This document shows, one piece after another, positions 42,637-52,000 of a DNA stretch of 64,000 nucleotides; positions within the stretch are counted from its first letter, which is position 1, and every line of letters begins with the position of its first letter. A program made the translations under genes and the position numbers. The notes below the pieces were generated by a model, which saw nothing but the letters and a program-made list of their open reading frames with translations, was not told the origin of the DNA and did not search any database. The DNA comes from Streptomyces sp. cg36 (GTDB lineage Bacteria; Actinomycetota; Actinomycetes; Streptomycetales; Streptomycetaceae), in assembly GCF_041080675.1 (NCBI RefSeq), contig NZ_CP163520.1:4774001-4838000 (forward strand), in the 5' to 3' direction.

Positions 42637-43725
42637 GTGACTGAAGCGATCCTCCTGGTCGGCGGCAAGGGAACCAGGTTGCGCCCGCTCACGGTGCACA
42701 CCCCCAAACCGATGGTCCCGGCGGCGGGCGTCCCGTTCCTCACCCATCAGCTCGCCCGGGCGCGGGCGGCCGGCGTGGAGCACATCGTGCTGGCGACCTC
42801 CTACCTGGCGGAGGTGTTCGAGCCATATTTCGGTGACGGCTCGGCGCTCGGACTGCACCTGGAGTACGTGACCGAGGAGGAGCCGCTCGGCACCGGCGGG
42901 GCCATCAGGAACGTGGCGTCCCGGCTGCGCTCGGGGCCGGACGACCCGGTGCTGATCTTCAACGGCGACATCCTCACCGGTCTGGACATCGGCGCCCTGG
43001 TGCGCACCCACTCCTCGTCCGGGGCGGACGTCTCCCTCCATCTGACGCGGGTGGCCGACCCGCGGGCGTTCGGGCTGGTCCCCACCGACCCGGACGGCCG
43101 CGTCCAGGCGTTCCTGGAGAAGCCGCAGACGCCGGAGGAGATCGTCACCGACCAGATCAACGCGGGGGCGTACGTCTTCCGCCGCTCGGTGATCGACTCC
43201 ATCCCGGCCGGGCGCCCGGTCTCCGTCGAACGCGAGACGTTCCCCGGGCTGCTGGCCTCCGGCGCGCACCTCCAGGGCATGGTCGACTCCACCTACTGGC
43301 TGGACCTCGGCACCCCCGCCGCCTTCGTACGCGGCTCCGCCGACCTGGTCCTGGGCCGCGCCCCCTCGCCCGCGGTCCCCGGCCGCTGCGGCGAACGCCT
43401 GGTGCTGCCCACCGCCGAGGTCGCCCCCGACGCCAAGCTCACCGGCGGGACGGTGATCGGGGAACGCGCCGTCGTCGGCGAGGGTGCCCGGATCACCGGC
43501 AGCACGGTGCTGGCGGGCGCCGTGATCGAGCCCGGCGCGGTGATCACGGACTCGCTGATCGGCGAGAACGCGGTGATCGGCGCGGGGTGCGCGCTGAGCG
43601 GCGCGGTGGTGGGGGACGGGGCGCGGCTCGGGGCGGGGAACGAGCTGCGGGAGGGTGTACGGGTGTGGTGTGACGCGGAGGTGCCGGCGGGGGCGATTCG
43701 GTTCTCGTCGGACGAGTCGAGCTGA
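42637..43725 (+). CDS. manC: Mannose-1-phosphate guanylyltransferase (nucleotidyltransferase with left-handed beta-helix)
   Basis: 362 residues from GTG at 42637. The nucleotidyltransferase domain has LLVGGKGTRLRPLT (nucleotide loop), KPMVPAAGVPF, IFNGDILTGLD (metal Asp) and FLEKP. The C-terminal third is hexapeptide repeats (VIGERAVVGEGARITGS, AVIEPGAVITDSLIG), as in actinobacterial GDP-mannose pyrophosphorylases rather than the short RmlA type. It would form GDP-mannose from mannose-1-P and GTP. ManB (56270) and ManA (59433) in the same window supply the substrate. NDP-glucose synthesis is the alternative. Confidence 0.8.
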   Translation: MTEAILLVGGKGTRLRPLTVHTPKPMVPAAGVPFLTHQLARARAAGVEHIVLATSYLAEVFEPYFGDGSALGLHLEYVTEEEPLGTGGAIRNVASRLRSGPDDPVLIFNGDILTGLDIGALVRTHSSSGADVSLHLTRVADPRAFGLVPTDPDGRVQAFLEKPQTPEEIVTDQINAGAYVFRRSVIDSIPAGRPVSVERETFPGLLASGAHLQGMVDSTYWLDLGTPAAFVRGSADLVLGRAPSPAVPGRCGERLVLPTAEVAPDAKLTGGTVIGERAVVGEGARITGSTVLAGAVIEPGAVITDSLIGENAVIGAGCALSGAVVGDGARLGAGNELREGVRVWCDAEVPAGAIRFSSDESS

Positions 43726-43732
43726 GCCCTCC

Positions 43733-43752
43733 GGGGGGGGGGGGGGGGGGGG
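43733..43752. repeat. Uninterrupted 20-G homopolymer
   Basis: Twenty consecutive G residues start 8 bases after the manC stop. Such tracts are rare even in high-GC genomes, slip readily and can form a G-quadruplex on the + strand. Confidence 0.8.
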
Positions 43753-44030
43753 CTGGTTGTTTGTCCGCGGGCCGGTGGTGGGTTGCTCGCGCCGTTCCCC
43801 GCGCCCCTGGGTGGGTGGGGCCTCAGCTGGTTGTTCGTCTGCGGGCCGCATGTGGCTGGTCGCGCTGTTCCTCGCGCCCCTGGGTGGGTGGGGTCTGGGC
43901 TGGTTGTTTGTCTGTGGGCCGGTGGTGGGTTGCTCGCGCCGTTCCTCGCGCCCCTGGGTGGGTGGGGTCTGGGCTGGTTGTTGTCTGCGGGGCGTGGGGG
44001 GTGCTCGCGTTTCTGGGGGTGGCGGGGTCG
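43752..44030. repeat. 73-74-bp tandem repeats of the same family as the 6981-7524 cluster
   Basis: Units starting GCTGGTTGTTTGTC begin at 43752, 43826, 43899 and 43973 (the last partial). Each contains GCGCCGTTCCYCGCGCCCCTGGGTGGGTGGGG. The core and the preceding TTTGTCTGCGGGCC are shared with the intergenic block near 7 kb. The 324-base gap 43726-44049 holds no gene. Confidence 0.85.
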
Positions 44031-44049
44031 GGAAAGTAACCTCGGTAGC

Positions 44050-45057
44050 GTGGCCGGACGCTTTGAACCCCGTATCCCCAACCGCACCACCGTGCGCGGC
44101 GGTGAGGCGCGTGTTTCCGGTTCCGGCTCGTCCCGCGTCAGGGATCCGGGGGCCAAGAGCCGCTCCTACCTTCCGCCGGGCCCCCTTGACCTGGGGCTGG
44201 TGCTGGGGCCGCTGCGCCGGGGGCCGGCCGACCCCACCTTTCGGGTCACCCCGGACGGTGCCGTCTGGCGGGCCTCCCGTACGCCCGACGGGCCCGGCAC
44301 CCTCCGTGTCGCCCTCCGGGCCGGCACCGTGGAGGCCGAGGCGTGGGGGCCGGGTGCCGAGTGGCTGCTCGACGGGCTGCCGGGGCTGCTCGGGGACGCC
44401 GACGACCCGGCGGCCTTCACCCCCCGCCACCGCCTCCTCGCGGAGTCGGCCCGGCGCCGCCCCGGTCTGCGCCTGACCCGTACCGGCCTGGTCCTGGAGT
44501 CGCTGGTCCCCTCGATCCTGGAGCAGAAGGTGACCACGGACGAGGCGTACCGCGCCTGGCGCCTGCTCGTACGCGACCACGGCGAGCCCGCCCCGGGCCC
44601 GGCCCCCGAGCGGATGCACGTGATGCCGGACGCCCGCACCTGGGCCATGATCCCGTCCTGGGACTGGCACCGCGCGGGCGTCGACGCCAAGCGCTCCTCG
44701 ACGGTCGTCCGCGCCGCCCGCCTCGCCCGCAGGCTGGAGGAGGCCCTCGGCATGGGCCAGCGGGACGCGGCGGCCCGGCTCCATCTGGTGCCGGGCATCG
44801 GCCCGTGGACCAGCGCCGAGACCCTGCAACGGGCGATGGGCGCCACGGACCTGGTGAGCGTGGGGGACGTCCATCTGCCGGGGATCGTCGGCTACGTCCT
44901 GGCGGGCGACCGCGACGCCGACGACGCCGCGATGCTGGAGCTCCTCGCCCCGTACGCGGGCCAGCGCCACCGCGCCACCCGGCTGATCCTCCTCACCGGC
45001 CGCACCCCGCCGCGCCGCGCGCCGCGGATGCCGCGCGGGAACATCGGCGCGCTGTAG
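44050..45057 (+). CDS. DNA-3-methyladenine glycosylase-like protein (HhH-GPD)
   Basis: 335 residues. GTG at 44050 is the first start after the repeats; the true start may be slightly later. The helix-hairpin-helix and Gly/Pro/Asp loop are clear: LHLVPGIGPWTSAETLQ followed by VSVGDVHLPG, where Asp273 is the catalytic residue. LESLVPSILEQKVTTDEAYRAWRLL matches the AlkA-type first half. It should excise alkylated bases from DNA. It is a single gene between repeats and a terminator; no adjacent DNA-repair gene was seen. Confidence 0.85.
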   Translation: MAGRFEPRIPNRTTVRGGEARVSGSGSSRVRDPGAKSRSYLPPGPLDLGLVLGPLRRGPADPTFRVTPDGAVWRASRTPDGPGTLRVALRAGTVEAEAWGPGAEWLLDGLPGLLGDADDPAAFTPRHRLLAESARRRPGLRLTRTGLVLESLVPSILEQKVTTDEAYRAWRLLVRDHGEPAPGPAPERMHVMPDARTWAMIPSWDWHRAGVDAKRSSTVVRAARLARRLEEALGMGQRDAAARLHLVPGIGPWTSAETLQRAMGATDLVSVGDVHLPGIVGYVLAGDRDADDAAMLELLAPYAGQRHRATRLILLTGRTPPRRAPRMPRGNIGAL

Positions 45058-45065
45058 GACGCGGT

Positions 45066-45104
45066 GCGGCGGGGCCCGTACCCGGCCGGTACGGCCCCCG
45101 CCGC
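45066..45104. terminator. Terminator hairpin between convergent genes
   Basis: A 17-position stem with one mismatch (45066-45082 with 45088-45104) and a CGGCC loop lies between the glycosylase (+) and fbiB (-). Confidence 0.85.
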
Positions 45105-45112
45105 GCCCACTT

Positions 45113-46435
45113 CTAGCGCACCGCGATGAACGCCTCCGGCTCCCGCCCGGGCCGGTCCTTGGGCGGTTCGGCCGCGCGGCCGATCGCGACCGCGCCCATC
45201 GGGTCCCAGTTGCCGGGCAGGTCGAGGACCTCCCGTACGACGTCACGGCAGAACATCGTGGAGGACACCCAGGCCGACCCCAGCCGCTCACCGGCCAGCG
45301 CGACCAGGAAGTTCTGCACACCGGCGCCGGTGGCGACGACGAACATCTCGCGCTCGGCGGCGTCCCGGCGCGGGTCGCCGTAGGTGTGCGAGCCGTCCAT
45401 CACCAGGCACGGCACCGCGAGGTAGGGCGCGTTGCGCAGCACGTCGCCGCGGCGGACGCGCTTGGCGATGGACCCCTCGGACTTGCCGTCGCGCCGCAGG
45501 TCCGCGATCCACGCGTCCCGCATCGCGTCGAGCAGCCGGGTGCGCGACCGCTCCGACTCCAGCAGCACGAACCGCCACGGCGTGGTGTGGTGCGGGGCGG
45601 GCGCGGTGACGGCGGCGGCGACCGCGCGCCGGACCGCACCGGGGTCGACCGGATCGTCGGTGAAGGCCCGCACCGTACGCCGCTGGGCGACCGCCTCGCG
45701 GACCGCCTCCGAGGTGCCGAGCCGGAACATGTCGTCGGCCGCGGACCGCACCAGCGCCCGCGCGTCCTGTCCGGCGTCGGCCGACACGAGGTGCCCCAGA
45801 CCGCTCACCACGGCGACCGGCAGCCCTTCGGCCTTGCCCTTCACCAGGTCGGCGGCGGCGGTCAGTTCGTCGGCGCTGGCCACGACGGTCGCGGTCAGCG
45901 GGTTGCCGTACGCGTCGGTGCCGCCGCGCAGGTCGTCCAGGACGCGCACGCCCGCCGCGCCGATGGCGACGTCGGTGAGCCCGGAGCGCCACGGCCGCCC
46001 GAAGGTGTCCGAGATCAGCACGCCGACCTCGACGCCCAGTTCGGCCCTGATCCCGGCCCGGACGGCCTCGGCCGAGGCGTCGGGGTCCTCGGGCAGCAGC
46101 AGGACGGTCCCGGCAGGGGTGTTGGAGGCGTCGACCCCGGCGGCGGCCATGACCAGGCCCTGCCGGTTCTCGACGATGCGCAGGGTCCCGCGCCGGGCCA
46201 CCACCCGTACCGTCTCGGCGTCGATCGCCGCTTCCCGGTCCGTCGCCGCCACGATCCGGCCCTCGGCCTTGGACACGATCTTCGAGGTGACGACCAGGAC
46301 GTCCCCGTCGGCGAGGTCGGGCGCGGCCCCCGCGATGAGTTTGCCGAGGTCGTCGCCCTCGCGCACCTCCGGTATCCCGGCGACGGCCCGCACGCGGTAG
46401 GAGGGCGCGCCCGGCGCCCCGTCGGCCCCGCTCAC
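45113..46435 (-). CDS. fbiB: Coenzyme F420 biosynthesis protein FbiB (gamma-glutamyl ligase plus nitroreductase-like domain)
   Basis: 440 residues from GTG at 46435, overlapping the fbiA stop by 4 bases. The N-terminal CofE domain (residues 1-~245) has [32 protein letters not shown] and [17 protein letters not shown], and adds the glutamate tail to F420-0. The C-terminal FMN-binding nitroreductase-like domain ([45 protein letters not shown]) is the part that reduces dehydro-F420-0 in actinobacteria. Both domains are intact, and the fusion is the actinobacterial form; archaea have CofE alone. Confidence 0.93.
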   Translation of the reverse strand: MSGADGAPGAPSYRVRAVAGIPEVREGDDLGKLIAGAAPDLADGDVLVVTSKIVSKAEGRIVAATDREAAIDAETVRVVARRGTLRIVENRQGLVMAAAGVDASNTPAGTVLLLPEDPDASAEAVRAGIRAELGVEVGVLISDTFGRPWRSGLTDVAIGAAGVRVLDDLRGGTDAYGNPLTATVVASADELTAAADLVKGKAEGLPVAVVSGLGHLVSADAGQDARALVRSAADDMFRLGTSEAVREAVAQRRTVRAFTDDPVDPGAVRRAVAAAVTAPAPHHTTPWRFVLLESERSRTRLLDAMRDAWIADLRRDGKSEGSIAKRVRRGDVLRNAPYLAVPCLVMDGSHTYGDPRRDAAEREMFVVATGAGVQNFLVALAGERLGSAWVSSTMFCRDVVREVLDLPGNWDPMGAVAIGRAAEPPKDRPGREPEAFIAVR

Positions 46436-47388
46436 GCCCGTACCTCCTCGGCCAGTGCCAGCGCCTCGCGGGCCATCGCCGCCGTCGCGTCCAGGTCGGT
46501 CATCATCAGCGGGACGGCCCGGCAGCGGATGCCCGCGGCCTCGACCCGCTCCACGGCGGCCGTGTCGGCGGTGTCGACGAGCCAGCCGTCGAGCAGCCCC
46601 GACCCGTAGTGCTCGGCGACGGCCGCGGCCGTCGACTCCACGCCGACGGCGGCCAGCACCTTGTCGGCCATGCCCCGCACCGGCGCGTCCCCGACGATCG
46701 GGGAGAGCCCGACGACCGGCACGCCCGCCTCGGCGATCGCCTCGCGGATGCCGGGCACGGCCAGGATGGTGCCGACGCTGACGACCGGGTTGGACGGCGG
46801 GAAGAGGATCACGTCCGCCTCGGCGATCGCCTCCAGCACGCCGGGCGCCGGCTTGGCCTGCTCGGCGCCGACGGGCACCACGGCGGTCGCCTCGACGGCC
46901 GCCCGCAGCTTCACCCAGTACTCCTGGAAGTGGATGACCTTCCGCTCCCCGTCCGCCGTGATCGCGACGTGCGTCTCGACCCGGTCGTCGGACATGGGGA
47001 TCAGCCGTACGCCCGGCTGCCAGCGGGCGCACAGCGCCTCGGTCACCGCGCTGAGCGGATAGCCCGCGCCCAGCATCTGGGTCCGCACGATGTGCGTCGC
47101 GAAGTCGCGGTCGCCCAGGCCGAACCACTCGGGTCCCACCCCGTACGCCGCGAGCTCCTCCTTGACGTGGAAGGACTCGTCGGTCCGGCCCCAGCCCTGC
47201 TCCTCGTTGATGCCACCGCCCAGGGTGTACATCACCGTGTCGAGGTCGGGGCAGACCTTCAGCCCGAACAGATGGATGTCGTCACCGGTGTTGCCGACCA
47301 CCGTGATGTCCGCGTCCGGCGCGGCCCGCTTGAGGCCGCGCAGGAAACGGGCACCGCCGATGCCGCCGGCCAGAACCACAATGCGCAT
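46432..47388 (-). CDS. fbiA: 2-phospho-L-lactate/enolpyruvyl transferase FbiA (CofD)
   Basis: 318 residues. It joins Fo with the phospholactyl or phosphoenolpyruvyl guanosine donor to make (dehydro)F420-0. Motifs: [56 protein letters not shown] and [14 protein letters not shown]. The 4-base overlap with fbiB shows coupling. F420 serves many Streptomyces redox enzymes. FbiC and FbiD are not in the window. Confidence 0.95.
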   Translation of the reverse strand: MRIVVLAGGIGGARFLRGLKRAAPDADITVVGNTGDDIHLFGLKVCPDLDTVMYTLGGGINEEQGWGRTDESFHVKEELAAYGVGPEWFGLGDRDFATHIVRTQMLGAGYPLSAVTEALCARWQPGVRLIPMSDDRVETHVAITADGERKVIHFQEYWVKLRAAVEATAVVPVGAEQAKPAPGVLEAIAEADVILFPPSNPVVSVGTILAVPGIREAIAEAGVPVVGLSPIVGDAPVRGMADKVLAAVGVESTAAAVAEHYGSGLLDGWLVDTADTAAVERVEAAGIRCRAVPLMMTDLDATAAMAREALALAEEVRA

Positions 47389-47457
47389 GCCCGACAGTCT
47401 GTCAGGCGGTCCCGGCCGCCCGGGGCGGAGGTCGGGTGCGGGGCGCGGGCCGGTCCG

Positions 47458-47967
47458 TCAGGCCGGTACGGCGTTCTGCGCGGCGGCCGTGGACAGCGCG
47501 GACTGGCTGCTGTGCATCGGCATGTCGGTGAGGCCCGGGTAGTAGATGTGCAGGCTGACGGCCGGTTCCAGCGAGTCGTTGACGACCTCGTGGACGTGGC
47601 CGGGCGCGAAGACGCGCTGCGCGCCGGCGCCCAGCGCGCGCGTGCCGCGCTCGGTGCGCTCGCTCAACTCGCCCTCCAGCACGGTCAGTACGCCCGAGGA
47701 CGCCCCGTGGTCGTGCAGCCCGCTGCGCTGTCCGGGCACCCAGGACAGCAGCCAGACCTCGTATCCGGGCCCGGTGCGCAGCCGGTGGTACCAGCGGCTG
47801 ACCGCGTCGTACTGGACCAGGTGGGCCCACTGCGAACGGTCGGCCGCCACGGAGCGGGCCAGGCCGACGAATTCGGCGACGGTCGCCGGGTGCTCGCGGG
47901 CGGGCTGGAGGAGGTGCAGGACCTCCAGGATGTCGCCGGCGATCTGGATGTCGCTGTTGCTGTTCAT
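47458..47967 (-). CDS. Cysteine dioxygenase-type cupin
   Basis: 169 residues. The iron site is visible: GLHDHGASSGVLTVLEGEL with His85 and His87, and FAPGHVHEVVNDS with the third His. WHRL-type aromatic residues (VSRWYHRLRTGPGYEVWLLSW) match bacterial CDO. It would oxidise L-cysteine to cysteine sulphinate. The ATG start is well supported. The gene is divergent from whiB across a 662-base gap. A 3-mercaptopropionate dioxygenase activity cannot be excluded. Confidence 0.85.
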   Translation of the reverse strand: MNSNSDIQIAGDILEVLHLLQPAREHPATVAEFVGLARSVAADRSQWAHLVQYDAVSRWYHRLRTGPGYEVWLLSWVPGQRSGLHDHGASSGVLTVLEGELSERTERGTRALGAGAQRVFAPGHVHEVVNDSLEPAVSLHIYYPGLTDMPMHSSQSALSTAAAQNAVPA

Positions 47968-48629
47968 GGCTGCGGTGGTTCCTCGGCAGTGACTCAGGAA
48001 GCTGTGCGGGGGTGTCGCAAAGACGTCTTCGCGGGGGCCGTCGAAGGCACGGGAGAAGGCGGAGAAGAAGCTGGAGCGCTACGGCATCAACAGCTGGAAC
48101 AGCAACAGCGGGCCTGGACAGCACTGCGGAACCCACGGACGTGGGTCGCGAAGAGCGCTGTGGTGACCGGCATGCAGTCAAAGGTGACCAAGAAGCGCCC
48201 GGCTGTCAACTCAATACCCGATATGGCCGCAATGTTTCACCTCATCCGGTTACTGTGCGCGGAGAAAGGTTTGTGCAGAGTCGCCGCCGGAGATGTGGCG
48301 CTGCGACCGCGTACGCAAACGCCGTTGCCCTCTTGTGATCGGACTGTGATCCGAGTCGCTTCCGCCGCCCGGACGCAACAAGATCGATATTTGAATCGTC
48401 TTTCCCGGGCAGGTGGGAGAGGTGCGATTGGGCCAATGGCATGTGTCATGGTTTTTGCCGATTTGAACACTTTCCGTATAGCCTTGGTTCCGCAGAGTGA
48501 ATACGGGGCCCAATAGCAGATCTCGGCTTGACTGGCCCGGATCCGCACACTTGTAATTTCACTCGTGTCGTTCGCCCGAAATCGGTAACGGCAGCATCAC
48601 GGGGCAGCAAAGACAGACGAGGGGTGCAC
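47968..48629 (+). promoter_or_regulatory. whiB upstream region with two promoter candidates
   Basis: No coding gene is supported here; small frames in the AT-richer part (48190-48600) lack ribosome sites and codon bias. The best promoter is TTGACT (48528-48533), 18-base spacer, TGTAAT (48552-48557), giving a leader of about 65 bases. A second candidate, TTGCCG (48455-48460), 16-base spacer, TATAGC (48477-48482), lies further up. Two promoters are known for whiB in S. coelicolor, which agrees with this layout. The direct repeat TGTGATCSG near 48335-48355 is a possible regulator site. Confidence 0.55.
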
Positions 48630-48893
48630 ATGACCGAGGTGTTCCAGGAGCTGCTGGTCGACGATGTGGACGAAGAACTCGGCTGGCAGGAGCGCGCACT
48701 GTGCGCCCAGACCGACCCCGAGTCCTTCTTTCCCGAGAAGGGCGGCTCGACCCGCGAGGCCAAGAAGGTCTGCCTCGCCTGCGAGGTCCGCTCCGAGTGC
48801 CTCGAATACGCCCTCGCCAATGACGAACGATTCGGCATCTGGGGCGGACTGTCCGAACGTGAACGCCGTCGCCTGAAGAAGGCGGCGGTCTAG
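48630..48893 (+). CDS. whiB: Sporulation regulator WhiB
   Basis: 87 residues from ATG at 48630 (GAGGGG upstream). Four Cys form the iron-sulphur site: ALCAQTD, then KVCLACEVRSEC. The GIWGG turn (FGIWGGLSERERRR) and basic C terminus RLKKAAV follow. The sequence matches, from memory, S. coelicolor WhiB almost residue for residue after the first few positions, rather than the shorter or longer Wbl paralogues. WhiB works with WhiA to start sporulation septation. Its position beside fbiA/fbiB and the large GT gene is conserved with whiB2 of mycobacteria. Confidence 0.95.
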   Translation: MTEVFQELLVDDVDEELGWQERALCAQTDPESFFPEKGGSTREAKKVCLACEVRSECLEYALANDERFGIWGGLSERERRRLKKAAV

Positions 48894-48901
48894 CTTTTTT
48901 A

Positions 48902-48916
48902 GGGGGCTTTGCCCCC
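48902..48916. terminator. Short hairpin after whiB
   Basis: GGGGGC-TTT-GCCCCC directly follows the whiB stop and a run of six T. The stem is only 6 bp and the T-run precedes it, so termination is uncertain. Confidence 0.4.
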
Positions 48917-49069
48917 ACCGGACCCCGTCCGGACCCCCTCCGGCTCCGCCCGGCCCCCGAACGCGGCGGACCCCCGCGTTCCCCAGCCATTAGTGTGGGG
49001 CGCTGCCAGTCAGCACAGCAGCCTCCGGGGCCCAACCCCCGGACCCCGGCCGGAGGGGCCCGTACCTCG

Positions 49070-52000
49070 ATGTCCGTGCACAGCCAGTCGACGGCCCCGT
49101 ACACCGAGGCCGCGACCCCCGAGTTCCCCAGACATGTCGTCACCGCCGTACTCGTCTCGCACGACGGCGCGCGCTGGCTGCCCGACGCCCTGGCCGGGCT
49201 CCTCGGCCAGGAACGCCCCGTGCAGAGCGCCTACGCGGCCGACACCGGCAGCGCCGACGACTCCGCCCGCCTGGTCACCGAGGCGCTCGGCGCCGACCGG
49301 GTCCTGCACCTCGCCCGCCGCACCGGCTTCGGCGCCGCCGTCGACGAGGCCGTCCGCTCCGCGGGGGTGCTCGGACCGGAGGAACTGCCCTACCTCAAGC
49401 GCCCCAGCGGCTGGGACCCCGTCTCCCGCAGCTGGCGCGACGACAGCTACGACCTCCCCGAACTCCCGCACGGCGAGCCCGTGCAGTGGCTCTGGCTGCT
49501 GCACGACGACTGCGCGCCCGCCCCGGACGCCCTCGCCGAACTCCTGCGCGTCGCCGACTCCGACAGCCACGCCGCCGTCGTCGGCCCCAAGCTGCGCGGC
49601 TGGTACGACCGCAAGCAACTGCTCGAAGTGGGCGTCTCCATCGCCCGCAGCGGTCGCCGCTGGACCGGCCTGGACCGCCGCGAACAGGACCAGGGCCAGC
49701 ACGACCAGGTCCGCCCGGTCCTGTCGGTCTCCACCGCCGGCATGCTGATCCGGCGCGACGTGTGGGAGGAGCTCGGCGGCTTCGACCGCCGGCTGCCGCT
49801 GATGCGCGACGACGTCGACCTGTGCTGGCGCGCGCACGCCGCCGGGCACACCGTCCTCGTCGCCCCCGAGGCCGTCGTCCGCCACGCCGAGGCCGCGGCC
49901 CGCGAACGCCGCACCGTCGACTGCGCCGGCCGCTCCGCCGTCGACCCGCACCGCGTCGACAAGGCGGGCGCCGTCTACACGATGCTCGTCAACTCCCGTC
50001 CCGCCGCTCTCCCGTACGTGTTCCTCCGCATCGTCGTCGGCACCCTGCTGCGCACCCTCGCCTATCTGGTGGGCAAGGCCCCCGGCCAGGCCGTCGACGA
50101 GATCATGGGCCTGTCCGCGACCCTGCTGCGGCCCGGCCGCATCCTCGCCGGGCGACGCAGCCGCGGCAAGAGCGGTGTCGAGGCGAGCGAACTGCGGCCC
50201 CTCTTCCCGCCGCCCGGCGCCACCGTCCGCGCCACCGTGGAATCGGTCGCCTCCAGCCTCGGCGCGGGCACCGAGGACACCGGCGGCTCCCGGCACGGCG
50301 CCGTCGAGTCCGGCCCCGGCGGCGACGACGCCGACTTCCTGGAGATCGAGCAGTTCGCCCGGCTGAAGAAGATCGCGCGCAAGCCCGCGCCCGTCCTGTT
50401 CGCCCTGCTGCTCCTCATCTCCCTGGTCGCCTGCCGCGAACTCCTCGGCGGCAACGCCCTCTCCGGCGGCGCCCTGCTGCCCGCGCCCTCGGGCGTCGGC
50501 GACCTGTGGGGCCGTTACGCGGACGCCTGGCATCCCATCGGCACCGGCGGCACCCAGACCGCACCCCCCTACCTCGCCGTCATCGCGGCCCTCGCCGCCC
50601 TCTGCTTCGGCTCGACCGGCCTCGCCCTGACCCTCCTGCTGGTCTGCTCCGTCCCGCTGGCCGGACTCACCGCCTACTTCGCCTCCCGTCCGCTCGTCGA
50701 GTCCCGGCTGCTGCGCGCCTGGGCGGCCGTCGCCTACGCCTTCCTGCCCGCCGCCACCGGCGCCCTCGCCACCGGCCGACTGGGCACCGCCGTCCTGGCC
50801 GTGCTCCTTCCGCTGATCGCCCGCGCGGGCGTCACCGCGGCCGGGCTGCGCGGCGAGGGCCGCGGCAGCTGGCGCGCCACCTGGACGTACGCGCTGCTCC
50901 TCACCGTCGCCATGGCGTTCACCCCCGTCGTCTGGCCCGTCGCCGTACTCCTCGGGGCCGTCGTCCTCGTACTGCGCCGCGACGACCTCACCGCCTACGG
51001 CCTGCGCTTCCTCGCCGCCGTCGGTACCCCCCTGCTGGCGCTCGCGCCCTGGTCGCTGACCCTGCTCACCAGCCCCTCCGACCTCTTCCACGAGGCGGGA
51101 CTGCGCTACGCCACCGGCTCGGCCTCGGCCCTCGACCTGCTCGGCGCCAGCCCCGGCGGCCCCAAGACGGTCGGCGGTCTGCTGCTCGCCGGGCTCGTCC
51201 TGGCCGCCCTCGCCGCACTCCTGCGGGGCGAGCGCGTCTTCGCCGTCCGCGCCGCCTGGGCGGTCGCCCTCACCGGCTTCCTGTTCGCCGCCCTCTCCAA
51301 CAACAAGGGCTGGGCCGGCCCCGCCACCCTTCTCTACGGGCTCGCCCTGATCGCCGCCGCCGTGCTCGGCGCCGAGGGCGCCAAGGAGCGCGTCGCCGCC
51401 CACGGCTTCGGCTGGCGCCAGCCGGTCGCCGTGCTCATCGCCCTGGCCGCCGCCCTCGCTCCGCTGATCGCGGCCGGCGGCTGGATGCTGGGCGGCGCCG
51501 ACGGCCCGCTGGAGCGCCGCGACCCGGTCCAGGTACCGGCGTTCGTCGCGGAGGAGAGCGGCACCCGCGACCAGGCCCGCACCCTCGTCCTCGGCGGCAC
51601 CTCGTCCGCCGAGGTCTCCTACACCCTGGTGCGCGGCTCCGGCGGCCGTCTCGGCGACGCCGAACTCGCCGCCTCCGGCGGCAGCGACCCGCGCCTGGAC
51701 AAGGTCGTCGCCAACCTGGTCGCGGGCTCCGGCGCCGACCAGTCCTCCCAGCTCAGCGGCTTCGCCGTGCGCTATGTGCTGGTACGCGACGGAGCACCCC
51801 GCTCGGTCGCCCGCGTCCTCGACACCACGCCGGGCCTGAGCCGGCTGAGCCAGCTCGACGGCAGTGCGCTGTGGCGGGTCGACCGCCAGGTCGCCCGCGC
51901 CGTCATCGTGCCCCCGGCCGCCTCCCCCTCCGCCTCCTCGGCCCCGGCGGGCGCCGCCGAGCCGGTGGCCGTCGCCGCCGATCCGGTGGACGTCCACACC

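Noticed and set aside
40993..45321. Very long open frame on the - strand (over 1400 codons)
   Set aside because: It lies opposite the amidase, manC and glycosylase genes, crosses intergenic repeats, has no domain and is a typical GC-frame shadow.
48237..48548. Small open frames in the whiB upstream region
   Set aside because: AT-richer codons, no ribosome sites, and they overlap the likely promoters.
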